This document shows positions 1 to 8,812 of a stretch of DNA of 64,000 nt, piece by piece. The notes beneath the pieces are model-generated. The model was not told where the DNA came from, searched no databases, and saw only the letters and a program-made list of their open reading frames with translations. The DNA is from a bacterium (GTDB lineage: Bacteria > Patescibacteriota > Minisyncoccia > Minisyncoccales > Minisyncoccaceae): positions 1 to 64,000 of the forward strand of contig JALOBW010000002.1 in assembly GCA_023228085.1 (NCBI GenBank). The letters run 5' to 3'. The translations under genes and the position numbers were made by a program. Numbering within the stretch: position 1 is the first letter of the stretch; every line of letters begins with the position of its first letter.

Positions 1-400
1 TGATGGCGATTCAATCACTTTGACCCAAACTTATATGCAGTCACTCTCAGTTGGTACAACAACTTTGACTTTTGACTTTAGTGCTGGGGCAAATGACACA
101 ACTGAAATTACCGTCACTGATTCCACAGTAAACAACTCCGAAGTGGAAGCAACAAAATCTTACGATAAGAACGGAGGTACAACCTTAGACATCTTAACTA
201 CATTTAATGGCAACACCTTAACTGGTATTAACGATGGATCTAGAGATTTGGTTCTAACCACTGACTACACTGTTGATGGCGATTCAATCACTTTGACCCA
301 AACTTATATGCAGTCACTCTCAGTTGGTACAACAACTTTGACTTTTGACTTTAGTGCTGGGGCAAATGACACAACTGAAATTACCGTCACTGATTCCACA
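1..400 (+). repeat. 273-bp tandem repeat (two partial or complete units)
   Basis: Bases 1-127 are repeated at 274-400 with an offset of 273 bp (91 codons), so the reading frame is kept. The first unit is cut by the window edge. Identity at DNA level, third positions included, points to recent duplication or ongoing homogenisation of X2-type modules. Confidence 0.9.
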
Positions 401-2419
401 CCAAGCTCAAATGCCACAGTGACTTCTACTTCGTATATTGTTGATTCAGTCGCTAATACAATTACTAATGTTGCTAATGCAACTGACGTCGCTGTATTTA
501 AGGCAAACCTAACTGCTGCAACTGGTGCTACATTTGAGGTTTATGAGTCAGATGGCACTACAGTTAGGGTAGGTAATATTAATCCAGGGGACAAGGTAAT
601 TGTAACCGCGGAAGATACGACTAAGACATATAGCGTAGGCGTTGATAGTGTTTTCCCAATTGTTGCAAAACTTGGTGATGGTTCAACAGACTTTACAATC
701 GCTCAAGGGGGAAGCGTAAATCTAGCTTTCAATGAACCTATTAGATCTGCCTCTAGGACTCTAGTTGAGAATGCATTAACTAATGGTGCTGACAGAGTAA
801 TAACATTTAGTTGGAATGCCCAAGGTAATACTTTGACAATAACTGGAAATGCAACAGGTATAACAACCTTTGCAAATGATGTTATCGTTGCAAGCATTAC
901 TGATATGGCAGGAAATATTTCTAGCGAGGTGTTATTAGTTGATTCTGTAATTGAGACTGGGCAAGTTGCTCCTGTCGGTGGTAGCGTTGTTATAAACACA
1001 ACAACTCCTCAGGCAGTAATCTCTAATCCTGTTGAGGCTGTAAATGTGACAATCACAGATGGAACTAATACAACCCTAGATGTAAATTCATTAATCAATG
1101 ATGGAACGGGTGTATTGCCACAGATAACTATTACTGCAAACAATGCTGGAAATACAGTTATAAATATTCCTGCTAATACCACAATTACAAGTAGCAGTGC
1201 TGTTTGGAATGGATTAATATCTACTCCTCAGGTCACTTCGGCTTCTTTCCCTAATGAAGTAGTTGGACTTGCTATCCAGGTTGGTTCTAGTGGAAATACG
1301 CTAACCTTTGATAAAGGAGTAAGAATATTGCTTCCTGGACAGGCAGGAAAGAGAATTAAGTTTACTACTGATGGCACCACTTATAATGAAGTGACAAATG
1401 TTTGTTCTGCTGACAATCAAACAACTGGAGACGCACTTGCAGCGGGATCAGACTGTAAAATTGATGTTGGCTCCGACTTGGTAATATGGACTAAACACTT
1501 CACAACATTCATAACATTCACTCCAACTTACTCTGGTGGTGGAGGTGGTGGTGCGCCTGGTGCTGTTATATCACCACAACAGGTGACAAATAAACCACAA
1601 ACACAAAAACCATCTGAGTTTACTAAGCCTACTATTCCAACCCAGGAACTTACTGATGCAGAGATAATAACGCTAGTAGAAAATCTATCTCAAGGTAGTG
1701 CTGTGAAAAACAAAGTATTGAATAGTTTGGCATATAATTTGAAGTATGGAGAATCTGGGCTTGCAATAAAGATACTTCAGCAAATGCTTATAAAATATAA
1801 GTTCTTGTCTAGTGAATATGTTGCACAGGGATACTTTGATCAAAATACTGCAACGGCTGTGCGTCAATACAAGAAGGCTTATGTTGATAGTATATTAAGT
1901 ATTGAGCAGGTAAAGTTAATTGCTAAGAAGATAGCCGAGATAGATATTAAGAATAATGCAATCTTAAGATCGCTAGTTGATCAAACTAGGTATGATGAAA
2001 GAAGTGTTAAGGTGAAAATAATGCAAGAAGTGTTGAAGATATACGGACTTTTCCCTAGAAATATTGAATCTACGGGATACTATGATGGATACACAACTCT
2101 AGCAGTTGATGCTTATAACCTTACATACTCTAGTTCGTCAGCAACAAGTGATCAAATATCAAGTCTTGCGAAAAAGATTGCCGAAATGAGATTAAGAGAT
2201 AATCAAATACTTATAAGCTTTATGGATTCAACCTTTTATGGAGAAAAAAGTACTAGAGTGAAAATAATGCAAGAAGTACTAAAAATCTATGGATTTTTTC
2301 CAAAAGAAATCCCATCAACTGGATATTATAATGGGTATACGTCCAGTGCCATAAAAAAAGCAAGTGAATTTATGGCGCTAAACAAGAAGTATTTGGCAAT
2401 GTCTTTCTCGGGAAGTTAA
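1..2419 (+). CDS. Surface protein with X2-type Ig-like repeats and three C-terminal peptidoglycan-binding-like repeats (5' partial)
   Basis: The frame is open from base 2, so the start lies upstream of the window. Two 91-residue units at the N-terminal end resemble carbohydrate-binding X2 (Ig-like) modules, with the hallmark segment VGTTTLTFDFSAGAND in each. Bases 1-127 recur at 274-400 with no difference that I can see. A beta-rich Ser/Thr/Asn-rich middle follows, then a poly-Gly linker near residue 505 and a Pro/Gln/Thr stretch. The C-terminus has three repeats of about 80 residues (KYGESGLAIKILQQML, YDERSVKVKIMQEVLKIYG, YGEKSTRVKIMQEVLKIYG) that resemble PG_binding_1 domains. Inferred to be an exported wall-attached or surface-layer-associated protein. 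Ligands unknown. A hairpin terminator follows the stop. Confidence 0.8.
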   Translation, partial: DGDSITLTQTYMQSLSVGTTTLTFDFSAGANDTTEITVTDSTVNNSEVEATKSYDKNGGTTLDILTTFNGNTLTGINDGSRDLVLTTDYTVDGDSITLTQTYMQSLSVGTTTLTFDFSAGANDTTEITVTDSTPSSNATVTSTSYIVDSVANTITNVANATDVAVFKANLTAATGATFEVYESDGTTVRVGNINPGDKVIVTAEDTTKTYSVGVDSVFPIVAKLGDGSTDFTIAQGGSVNLAFNEPIRSASRTLVENALTNGADRVITFSWNAQGNTLTITGNATGITTFANDVIVASITDMAGNISSEVLLVDSVIETGQVAPVGGSVVINTTTPQAVISNPVEAVNVTITDGTNTTLDVNSLINDGTGVLPQITITANNAGNTVINIPANTTITSSSAVWNGLISTPQVTSASFPNEVVGLAIQVGSSGNTLTFDKGVRILLPGQAGKRIKFTTDGTTYNEVTNVCSADNQTTGDALAAGSDCKIDVGSDLVIWTKHFTTFITFTPTYSGGGGGGAPGAVISPQQVTNKPQTQKPSEFTKPTIPTQELTDAEIITLVENLSQGSAVKNKVLNSLAYNLKYGESGLAIKILQQMLIKYKFLSSEYVAQGYFDQNTATAVRQYKKAYVDSILSIEQVKLIAKKIAEIDIKNNAILRSLVDQTRYDERSVKVKIMQEVLKIYGLFPRNIESTGYYDGYTTLAVDAYNLTYSSSSATSDQISSLAKKIAEMRLRDNQILISFMDSTFYGEKSTRVKIMQEVLKIYGFFPKEIPSTGYYNGYTSSAIKKASEFMALNKKYLAMSFSGS

Positions 2420-2420
2420 A

Positions 2421-2449
2421 AAAAGCAGGTCGCAAGACCTGTTTTTTTA
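2421..2449 (+). terminator. Rho-independent terminator after the surface protein
   Basis: Stem CAGGTC / GACCTG with GCAA loop, then a run of seven T, immediately after the stop codon. Confidence 0.85.
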
Positions 2450-2513
2450 TTGAATTTATTTCATAATGTTGATATATTGGCTTAAAGGGTATCGTTATTA
2501 ATTTTTAAAACAA

Positions 2514-2879
2514 ATGATTTATTCAGATAAAGTTATAAGCCATTTTAAAAAACCACACAATCAAGGTGTTTTGAAAAATGCAAGCACTGTGGGTGAGGTT
2601 GGAAATCCTTCATGTGGGGATGTGATGAAAATATACTTAAAGATTGAAAATAACATAATAAAAGATGTTAAGTTTGAGACTTTAGGTTGCGCAGCTGCTA
2701 TTGCTGTCTCATCGGTTTTGACAGACATGGTGAAGGGAAAGAGCATTGATGATGCTTTAAAAATAACAAGAAAGCAGATAGTTGATGATTTGGGTGGTCT
2801 ACCTGAGCCCAAAATCCATTGTTCTATGTTAGGAATAGAAGCTTTGCATGAGGCTATAAAAAAGTATGAAAAAAAATAA
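2514..2879 (+). CDS. nifU: Fe-S cluster assembly scaffold, IscU/NifU-N family
   Basis: A 121-residue single-domain scaffold on which Fe-S clusters are built before transfer to apoproteins. The three cluster-ligand cysteines are present: C34 in NPSCGD (with D36), C59 in LGCAAAIA, and C103 in KIHCSML. Length matches stand-alone IscU. It overlaps the cysteine desulfurase start by 14 nt, so the two are almost certainly co-translated, with the desulfurase supplying sulfur. The order is scaffold first, the reverse of the usual iscS-iscU. There is no SD before the ATG, only an A-rich leader. Confidence 0.93.
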   Translation: MIYSDKVISHFKKPHNQGVLKNASTVGEVGNPSCGDVMKIYLKIENNIIKDVKFETLGCAAAIAVSSVLTDMVKGKSIDDALKITRKQIVDDLGGLPEPKIHCSMLGIEALHEAIKKYEKK

Positions 2880-4065
2880 AAAAGTAAGTGTCTATCTTGA
2901 CCATAGCGCAACAACTCCTACCGACGAAAGAGTTATAAAAGCAATGTTGCCTTATTTTTCTGAAAAATTTGGCAACTATTCTTCTATTCATAGTCTTGGA
3001 AGAGAGGCATATTTTGCGGTTGATGATGCAAGAAAAAAAATTGCCAGTTTTTTGAATTGCAATAGTGAGGAAATAATTTTTACATCAGGTTCAACCGAAT
3101 CTAATAATTTGGCTTTAAAAGGAGTTGCTAAATATTTTTTAGAAAAAAATAAAAATATACATATTATTACAACACGAGTTGAGCACGATGCAATTCTTGA
3201 GCCTTGTCGTGAATTAGAAAAGCAAGGAGTAAGAGTGACATATCTTCCTGTTTTAAAGAATGGGGCTGTAGATATTGCTGAGCTTGAAAAAGCAATTACC
3301 GATGAAACAGTTTTGGTGTCAGTGATGTATGTTAACAATGAAGTTGGTATAATTAACGATTTGGCTAGGATAGGCAAGATAATAAAAAAAGCAAATCATA
3401 AAATATATTTCCACTCTGATGCAACACAGGCAATTAATTTTTTGGATTGCGACTCTCAGGAATTAAATTTGGATTTAGTTAGTATTTCTGGACATAAAAT
3501 ATATGGACCAAAAGGAGTCGGTGCTTTATATATTAAAAAGGGGACTCCAATCAAAGCTATTCAGACGGGCGGACATCAAGAGCGAAATATTAGAAGTGGG
3601 ACAATGAACGTTCCAGCTATTGTGGGATTTGGGAAAGCTATTGAGCTTGCAAAGAAAGAGCAAGAAAAAAATAACAAAAAAATAGCTAAATTGCGAGATT
3701 ATTTTGCTGATAAAGTTATCAAGGAAATACCTGATATTATAGTTAATACAGATTTTAATAATTCTGTAAGTTCTCACGCCAATTTTTGTTTTGTTGGGGC
3801 TGAGGGTGAGGCAATATTAATGTCACTTGATCTTGAAGGAATTTTTGTTTCTACTGGATCGGCTTGTGCCTCAGGAAATCTTGATCCATCTCATGTTTTG
3901 CTTGCAATGGGTATACCAAAAGAAATTGCACATTCGTCAATAAGATTTACTTTTGGAAAACATAATACAAAAGCTGAAGCCGATTACGTGTTATCGGTTT
4001 TACCTGGTATTATTGAAAAGCTAAGAGAATATAATCCGTTGTATAATAAGAGTAATAGTAATTAG
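2866..4065 (+). CDS. nifS: Cysteine desulfurase, NifS/IscS family
   Basis: PLP enzyme of 399 residues that converts cysteine to alanine and a protein-bound persulfide for Fe-S assembly (and possibly tRNA thiolation). Seen: N-terminal YLDHSATTP, the PLP lysine in SGHKIYGPKG (about K211), and the persulfide cysteine C334 in TGSACASG on a long mobile loop as in the IscS group. C-terminal RFTFGKHNT is typical. Downstream partner of the scaffold gene. No other isc/suf gene is in the window. Confidence 0.95.
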   Translation: MKKNKKVSVYLDHSATTPTDERVIKAMLPYFSEKFGNYSSIHSLGREAYFAVDDARKKIASFLNCNSEEIIFTSGSTESNNLALKGVAKYFLEKNKNIHIITTRVEHDAILEPCRELEKQGVRVTYLPVLKNGAVDIAELEKAITDETVLVSVMYVNNEVGIINDLARIGKIIKKANHKIYFHSDATQAINFLDCDSQELNLDLVSISGHKIYGPKGVGALYIKKGTPIKAIQTGGHQERNIRSGTMNVPAIVGFGKAIELAKKEQEKNNKKIAKLRDYFADKVIKEIPDIIVNTDFNNSVSSHANFCFVGAEGEAILMSLDLEGIFVSTGSACASGNLDPSHVLLAMGIPKEIAHSSIRFTFGKHNTKAEADYVLSVLPGIIEKLREYNPLYNKSNSN

Positions 4066-4456
4066 TAACTAGTAACTCGTAACTAGTACTCTGTAGCTTT
4101 CCTACGGAAAGCAAAAGTTTATTAGATTCCCGACCAGGTTCGCATTAGCGAACAGTCGGGAATGACAAACAAGACAACGGGAATGACAAAGTTGGAGGTC
4201 GGACCTCGGAAAATAATGACAAGCAAAGAAATTAATCGCCTTCGTCCGCCTATGGCGAGACAAGCCCTCCAGAGGCGGGCAAGCGGGAATGACAGGCAAG
4301 ATAAGGGACTAGTAATTTGTCCGCCTTCGGTTCGCCGAAGCGAACCTTTGGCGGATAAATCCGCTGAAGGGTTGTGAAGGTGACCTACGCCCTTCGGGCT
4401 TCTGCGAGATAAATAATTGGTAATTAGTACTTGGTAGCTTTCCTGCGGGAAAGCTA
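4066..4456 (+). repeat. Composite intergenic repeat element, copy A
   Basis: Starts right at the nifS stop. It has short taactagtaact-type repeats (4061-4090), a hairpin module GCTTTCC/GGAAAGC that occurs twice (about 4096-4112 and 4436-4454), a gattccc...gggaatgacaaac module, and a 70-nt core at 4224-4293. That core matches 28336-28405 at 65 of 70 positions by my alignment, and all five differences are transitions. A long nested hairpin lies at 4320-4355 (TCCGCC, GGTTCGC, CGAA loop, GCGAACC, GGCGGA). It is richer in G+C than its surroundings. No credible coding content. Function unknown. Confidence 0.8.
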
Positions 4457-4468
4457 AAATACTTCAAT

Positions 4469-4496
4469 AAAGCCTCTGGGAACGGAGGCTTTTTGG
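4469..4496 (+). terminator. Hairpin terminator at the end of repeat copy A
   Basis: AGCCTC / GAGGCT stem with an 8-nt loop followed by five T. It could end transcripts that read through the repeat. Confidence 0.65.
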
Positions 4497-4586
4497 CAAA
4501 AAAAGAGACTAAAAAATCAATTTATGGTTATTTGACAACCTTTGCTTTTAGGTGGTAAAAAGTAAGTAGTACTTGAGGTGATCAAA

Positions 4587-5156
4587 GTGAAAAGTAATGG
4601 ACGTGATTTTTGTGTGCTTGACATGAGGGTTGGACGAAAACTAAACGGAATTCGTAAAGAACAAGGAATTGTTGAACTACCAAAACATTTGCAACTTCGG
4701 TTGGAGCAAATACTTCCCCAGGGGGGTGGTAGAAAAAAAGATCTTGTTCGGTTGCTTAATTTGCCATTTTATTTTCGCGGACAACTAAAAGATGTTGTAA
4801 GAGACATTGAGAATCAAGCTGGTCCTTTGGCAACTGATTTTTTTGAGCAAATTAGGTTAATGAAAAGCGTGGAAGAGTTTTATAAACTCATACGTCTTGC
4901 AATGCAAGATAACCTTAAAAAACCTAATTTACGTTTCAAGGTTTTGATAGATAATAATCTACCACCAAAATTTTACGATCTATTGACAGAGCTTCTCGTT
5001 AACGAGAATATGGATGTAGTGCTAGAGGTGATGCAGATTTATTTTCTTGATGAAATCATTGAACAGTGCGCAGAAGAATACCCAGTATTGCAGGAAATTT
5101 CTTTTAAACTTAGAAGCGAGATGATTGTACATCCTCTTGCTTCAGTATGGCAATGA
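4587..5156 (+). CDS. Hypothetical protein, orphan, about 190 aa
   Basis: Not recognised. I take GTG 4587 as start because GAGGTGATC at 4575-4583, an exact anti-SD complement, sits just before it. The alternative GTG at 4578 lies inside that SD. The protein is soluble, with helix-rich character, a basic N-terminal third (DMRVGRKLNGIRKEQG, GGGRKKDLVRLL) and an acidic C-terminal half (LDEIIEQCAEEYPVLQEI). No membrane segment or catalytic motif seen. It stands alone between the repeat element and a terminator. Confidence 0.75.
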   Translation: MKSNGRDFCVLDMRVGRKLNGIRKEQGIVELPKHLQLRLEQILPQGGGRKKDLVRLLNLPFYFRGQLKDVVRDIENQAGPLATDFFEQIRLMKSVEEFYKLIRLAMQDNLKKPNLRFKVLIDNNLPPKFYDLLTELLVNENMDVVLEVMQIYFLDEIIEQCAEEYPVLQEISFKLRSEMIVHPLASVWQ

Positions 5157-5167
5157 GATAAAAATTA

Positions 5168-5192
5168 GATAAGGCGTAGCCTTATTTTTTTA
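5168..5192 (+). terminator. Rho-independent terminator
   Basis: ATAAGGC / GCCTTAT stem with GTA loop and a run of T, 12 nt after the orphan stop codon. Confidence 0.85.
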
Positions 5193-5222
5193 TTGACCAT
5201 AACACCCTATTAACTGTATAAT
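5193..5222 (+). promoter_or_regulatory. Promoter of the response regulator and pilus operon
   Basis: TTGACC (5193-5198), 18-bp spacer, TATAAT (5217-5222). Predicted start of transcription near 5229, with a leader of about 25 nt before the ATG at 5254. Confidence 0.7.
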
Positions 5223-5253
5223 AAATGTATTAAGAAGAAATTTCTAAAACATT

Positions 5254-5619
5254 ATGTCAAAGAATAAAAAAATACTTGTGGCTGAAGATGAAAAGCCATT
5301 ATCAAAAGCTCTTGAAATAAAACTTGGAAAAGAAGGTTTTGATGTCACTGTTGCTCAAAATGGAGAAGAAGCTATTTCCTTGTTGTCTAAGGAGGATTTT
5401 GATGTATTAATTCTTGATTTGATTATGCCAAAAAAGGATGGATTCTCGGTGCTAGAATTCTTAAAAGAAAAAAATAAGAAAGTAAGAATAGTTGTTTTGT
5501 CTAATTTGGCGCAGGAAGAAGATTTCAAAAAGGCAAAGGATCTTGGTGCTAAAAGCTATTTTGTAAAATCTAACACTCCAATAATAGAACTAGTAAACTA
5601 TATAAAAGAAACAATTTAA
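5254..5619 (+). CDS. Single-domain response regulator (CheY-like receiver)
   Basis: A 121-residue stand-alone receiver. The acidic pocket is EDE at 11-13, the phospho-acceptor is D55 in LILDLIMPKKDG, the switch Ser is in VVLSN, and the conserved Lys is in SYFVKSN. There is no output domain, so it acts by protein-protein contact. It is the first gene of the pilus operon (8 nt before pilB). The histidine kinase at 12004 lies downstream of the same locus, so a signalling link to pilus assembly is a reasonable inference. Confidence 0.9.
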   Translation: MSKNKKILVAEDEKPLSKALEIKLGKEGFDVTVAQNGEEAISLLSKEDFDVLILDLIMPKKDGFSVLEFLKEKNKKVRIVVLSNLAQEEDFKKAKDLGAKSYFVKSNTPIIELVNYIKETI

Positions 5620-5626
5620 ATCTACT

Positions 5627-7285
5627 ATGGTTTTTTCTCAAGAAAATATAAAAAAAATACTTCTTGAAAATGGGTACCTTGAAAAAAGCGATATTGAATC
5701 TGCCGAGATAAAAGCTAAAGAATCAAAAAAAAACTTGGGTTCTTTTTTGATTGAATCAAACATAATAAGTAAGGATCTTTTCGGACAGGCTATTGCTGAG
5801 TCGCTTAATGTTGCTTATCTTGACCTTAATTCAAATCCTTCTAGTCGTGAGATGGTTTTGCAAATACCAGAAAATATTGCACGCAAGTATAGGGTGGTTA
5901 TTTTTAAAAAGTTATCCGACAAAACGATCCTTGCTAGTGATAATCCCGACAATAAAGAGTTTTTTAAAAAAGGGATACCCGAACTTAAAAAAATATTACG
6001 TTCCAAAAAAATAGAAATAGGTTTTTCTTTACCAGAAGATATTGAAAATGTTTTTCTACATTATCGTCATAGCCTTGATACAAGATTTTCAGAAATGTTT
6101 AAATCTGGCAATGTGATAATCTCTGAGCTTTTGGGTGGTATCATAAACGATGCTATCGCTTTTCGTTCGTCTGATATACACTTTGAGCCTCAAAAAGATG
6201 AGGCAGTTGTTCGTTTCAGAATTGATGGAGTGCTTCATAAGGCGGGTTCTCTGCCTCGTAGTTATTACGAAAATGTTCTAAATCGCATAAAAGTTCTATC
6301 TAATATGAGGATTGATGAGCATTTTAATCCTCAGGACGGTGCAATTCGCTTTGAACTAGGTGATGAATTTGTTGATTTAAGGGTTTCGGTAGTCCCAACG
6401 ATTGAAGGAGAAAAAGTAGCAATTCGTATTCTTTCTGTTTATGTCAGAAATTTTTCCTTATCAGAAATAGGAATGAGTAGCGAAAATAAAAAAATATTTG
6501 AAGAGTCATCAAAAAAACCTTTTGGCATGATACTAGTCGTTGGTCCAACTGGTTCTGGAAAATCTACAACACTATATTCATTATTAAAAGAATTAAATTC
6601 GGGAAAGGTTAATATCACTACAATTGAAGATCCTGTTGAATACAAGATATCTGGTATTAATCAAATACAAGTAAATGAAAGAGCAAATCTCACATTTGCA
6701 AATGGACTTAGATCTATCATAAGGCAGGACCCCGATATAATTCTTGTAGGGGAGATAAGAGATAGAGAAACTGCTGAGATAGCTGTTAATTCTGCTTTGA
6801 CAGGTCACTTACTTCTAACGACTTTTCATGCCAACGATTCTGCCACAGCCTTGCCAAGATTGCTTGATATTGGGATTGAACCATTTTTGTTAGCATCTAC
6901 TCTAGAAATTATCGTTTCCCAAAGGTTAGTCCGTAAGATATGTGAAAAGTGTCGTTATAGCAAGGATTATTCTGTTGCGCAACTAAACAAAGCTTATCCG
7001 AGCGCAAAGTCATTTTTTAAAAAAAAGGAGACTTTGTATTTAGGAAAAGGATGTCCATTTTGTAATAATACTGGTTTTTATGGCAGTACTGCTGTCTTTG
7101 AAATAATCAGAGTGACATCAAAGATGAAAGAGCTTATTATGAAGAATCCAACCTCAAATGAAGTATGGAAGCTCGCATATAGTCAGGGAAGTAGACCCAT
7201 GTTTGAAGACGGTCTTGAAAAAGTAAGAAGTGGTATAATAACTATGGAGGAATTATTAAGAGTGACTAAACCACTTGATTTATAA
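5627..7285 (+). CDS. pilB: Type IV pilus assembly ATPase PilB (GspE family)
   Basis: Cytoplasmic hexameric ATPase that powers pilin polymerisation, 552 aa. The N-terminal third is a MshE/GspE-N-like domain. The ATPase core has Walker A GPTGSGKS (G306-S313), an Asp box and a Walker B-like segment ILVGEIRDRETAE (near 370-382), and a His box (LLTTFHAND). A Zn-binding pair CEKC (about 439) and CPFC (about 476) is typical of PilB. Followed after 4 nt by pilC, the usual order. Confidence 0.95.
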   Translation: MVFSQENIKKILLENGYLEKSDIESAEIKAKESKKNLGSFLIESNIISKDLFGQAIAESLNVAYLDLNSNPSSREMVLQIPENIARKYRVVIFKKLSDKTILASDNPDNKEFFKKGIPELKKILRSKKIEIGFSLPEDIENVFLHYRHSLDTRFSEMFKSGNVIISELLGGIINDAIAFRSSDIHFEPQKDEAVVRFRIDGVLHKAGSLPRSYYENVLNRIKVLSNMRIDEHFNPQDGAIRFELGDEFVDLRVSVVPTIEGEKVAIRILSVYVRNFSLSEIGMSSENKKIFEESSKKPFGMILVVGPTGSGKSTTLYSLLKELNSGKVNITTIEDPVEYKISGINQIQVNERANLTFANGLRSIIRQDPDIILVGEIRDRETAEIAVNSALTGHLLLTTFHANDSATALPRLLDIGIEPFLLASTLEIIVSQRLVRKICEKCRYSKDYSVAQLNKAYPSAKSFFKKKETLYLGKGCPFCNNTGFYGSTAVFEIIRVTSKMKELIMKNPTSNEVWKLAYSQGSRPMFEDGLEKVRSGIITMEELLRVTKPLDL

Positions 7286-7289
7286 AAAA

Positions 7290-8396
7290 ATGGATAAAGA
7301 AATTGAAAAAAACAAAAAAGAAAATATTTTGGGTTTTTCTTTTTTTGCTTTAAATGATGACAAGAAGTATTTCTTAGAGAATCTTGCTATGCTTATAGGG
7401 GCAAGTGTTCCAATAAATAAATCTTTGTTGGTCATTGAAAAAGGAGCAAAGTCTTTAACGATGAAAAAAGCTATCAAAAAAATGATAGAAAGACTTGAAA
7501 GCGGACACAATCTTTCAGAAATTATTGATGAATCAAAATTGTTTGGAGCCTATGCTGTTTCTTTGATAAGAATAGGAGAAAAAACCGGAAGACTAAACGA
7601 TAATTTGAAAATAATAATAGACCAACGCAGAAAAGATGAATCACTGAAAGCAAAAATTACTTCTGCGGTCATGTATCCATTCATAATACTATTTATTTCT
7701 GTAATAATTGCTGGGAGTATTTCACTTTTTTTATTACCAAAACTAGTAAAGACGTTTAGCGATTTAAAAATAGAACTACCTTCTATTACTCAGACCTTAA
7801 TATCCTTTTCTTATTTTATGGAAAGCTATGGGTTAGTTTTTATTCCATTTGTTTTTTTGTTAATTGTTATTACTGGATATTTCTTATTTTTTAATAAAGA
7901 AACAAAAAGCATAGGACAATATTTATCGTTTAATGTTTTTGGAGGAAGAAAAATAATTCAAGAAAATGAATTAGCAAGATTTGGATATAATATGGGAATA
8001 CTTTTAAAATCAGGATTATCCATTTCGGAGTGTTTTGATTCATTAGTAGATTCAACAGATTTTTATTGTTATAAATATTTTTATAAGAAATTAAAGAATT
8101 TAATAGAAGAAGGGCAAACTTTTGAGCAGATTTTTTCAAAAATTGATGCAAACTATTTAATACCGAGATCTATTCAACAGATGATAATTGTCGCTGAAAA
8201 ATCTGGAAGATTGTCTGATTCCATGCTTAATATTGGGCAAATTTATCAAGAACGAATTGATAACACTACAAAAAATATTTCTACTATTCTTGAGCCTGTA
8301 TTATTAATAATAATATGGGTTGGAGTTTTATTATTGTCAATTGCTATAATATTGCCAATATATAGCCTTATAGGAAACTTTAGCGCACAATTATGA
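7290..8396 (+). CDS. pilC: Type IV pilus inner-membrane platform protein PilC (GspF family)
   Basis: Platform protein coupling PilB to pilus growth. I chose ATG 7290, 4 nt after the pilB stop; the frame also allows TTG 7275. About 368 aa with two GspF domains: the first (residues about 20-145, ending ITSAVMYPFIILF) runs into a TM pair, and the second (about 230-350) ends with the typical LEPVLLIIIWVGVLLLSIAIILPIYSL. The stop overlaps the next prepilin ATG by the ATGA pattern, indicating coupling. Confidence 0.93.
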   Translation: MDKEIEKNKKENILGFSFFALNDDKKYFLENLAMLIGASVPINKSLLVIEKGAKSLTMKKAIKKMIERLESGHNLSEIIDESKLFGAYAVSLIRIGEKTGRLNDNLKIIIDQRRKDESLKAKITSAVMYPFIILFISVIIAGSISLFLLPKLVKTFSDLKIELPSITQTLISFSYFMESYGLVFIPFVFLLIVITGYFLFFNKETKSIGQYLSFNVFGGRKIIQENELARFGYNMGILLKSGLSISECFDSLVDSTDFYCYKYFYKKLKNLIEEGQTFEQIFSKIDANYLIPRSIQQMIIVAEKSGRLSDSMLNIGQIYQERIDNTTKNISTILEPVLLIIIWVGVLLLSIAIILPIYSLIGNFSAQL

Positions 8397-8809
8397 TCAA
8401 TATGCGAGCTTTTACGATGATTGAATTAATATTATCAATTGCTTTGCTTGCAATAGTGGTAGGTTTTTCTATTCCTTTGTTCCCTCAGTATGGTCGTACT
8501 AACATGCAAATTAATTCTGGGCTTGTGGTTGATTCAATAAGATCTGCTCAATTTTTTTCACTATCTCAAAAAGATGATTCGGATTGGTGTGTATATATGA
8601 AAGAGGGGAGTATTCTTATTAATAAAAAAAACATAGATGAAGCTTTTGCAAAGAGTATAGAGATTTCTGAGTCTATTAGTTTTTCGGGAATAAATAATAT
8701 TTGTTTTGATTACAAAGGATTTCCCGATAAAGATGGCGAAATAATTTTAAATGAAGGTAAGAATAGTAAGGTTTTTTTACTTAATAAAAATGGTGTTTTG
8801 GATTACTAA
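8393..8809 (+). CDS. Prepilin-like protein (GspH/FimT type)
   Basis: 138 aa with a class III prepilin N-terminus, RAFTMIELILSIALL, which has the conserved Glu at mature position 5 and a hydrophobic helix. The residue before the mature Phe is Ala instead of Gly, unusual for prepilin peptidase cleavage. The C-terminal beta region contains two Cys. Start ATG 8393 overlaps the pilC stop; ATG 8402 is the alternative. Probably a minor pilin that primes the pilus. Confidence 0.85.
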   Translation: MINMRAFTMIELILSIALLAIVVGFSIPLFPQYGRTNMQINSGLVVDSIRSAQFFSLSQKDDSDWCVYMKEGSILINKKNIDEAFAKSIEISESISFSGINNICFDYKGFPDKDGEIILNEGKNSKVFLLNKNGVLDY

Positions 8810-8812
8810 ATA

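Noticed and set aside
4102..4377. Open frames on both strands in the repeat element (65 and 71 aa)
   Set aside because: They lie in hairpin-rich repeat sequence, have no SD or promoter, and the translations are low-complexity with no match to copy B frames.
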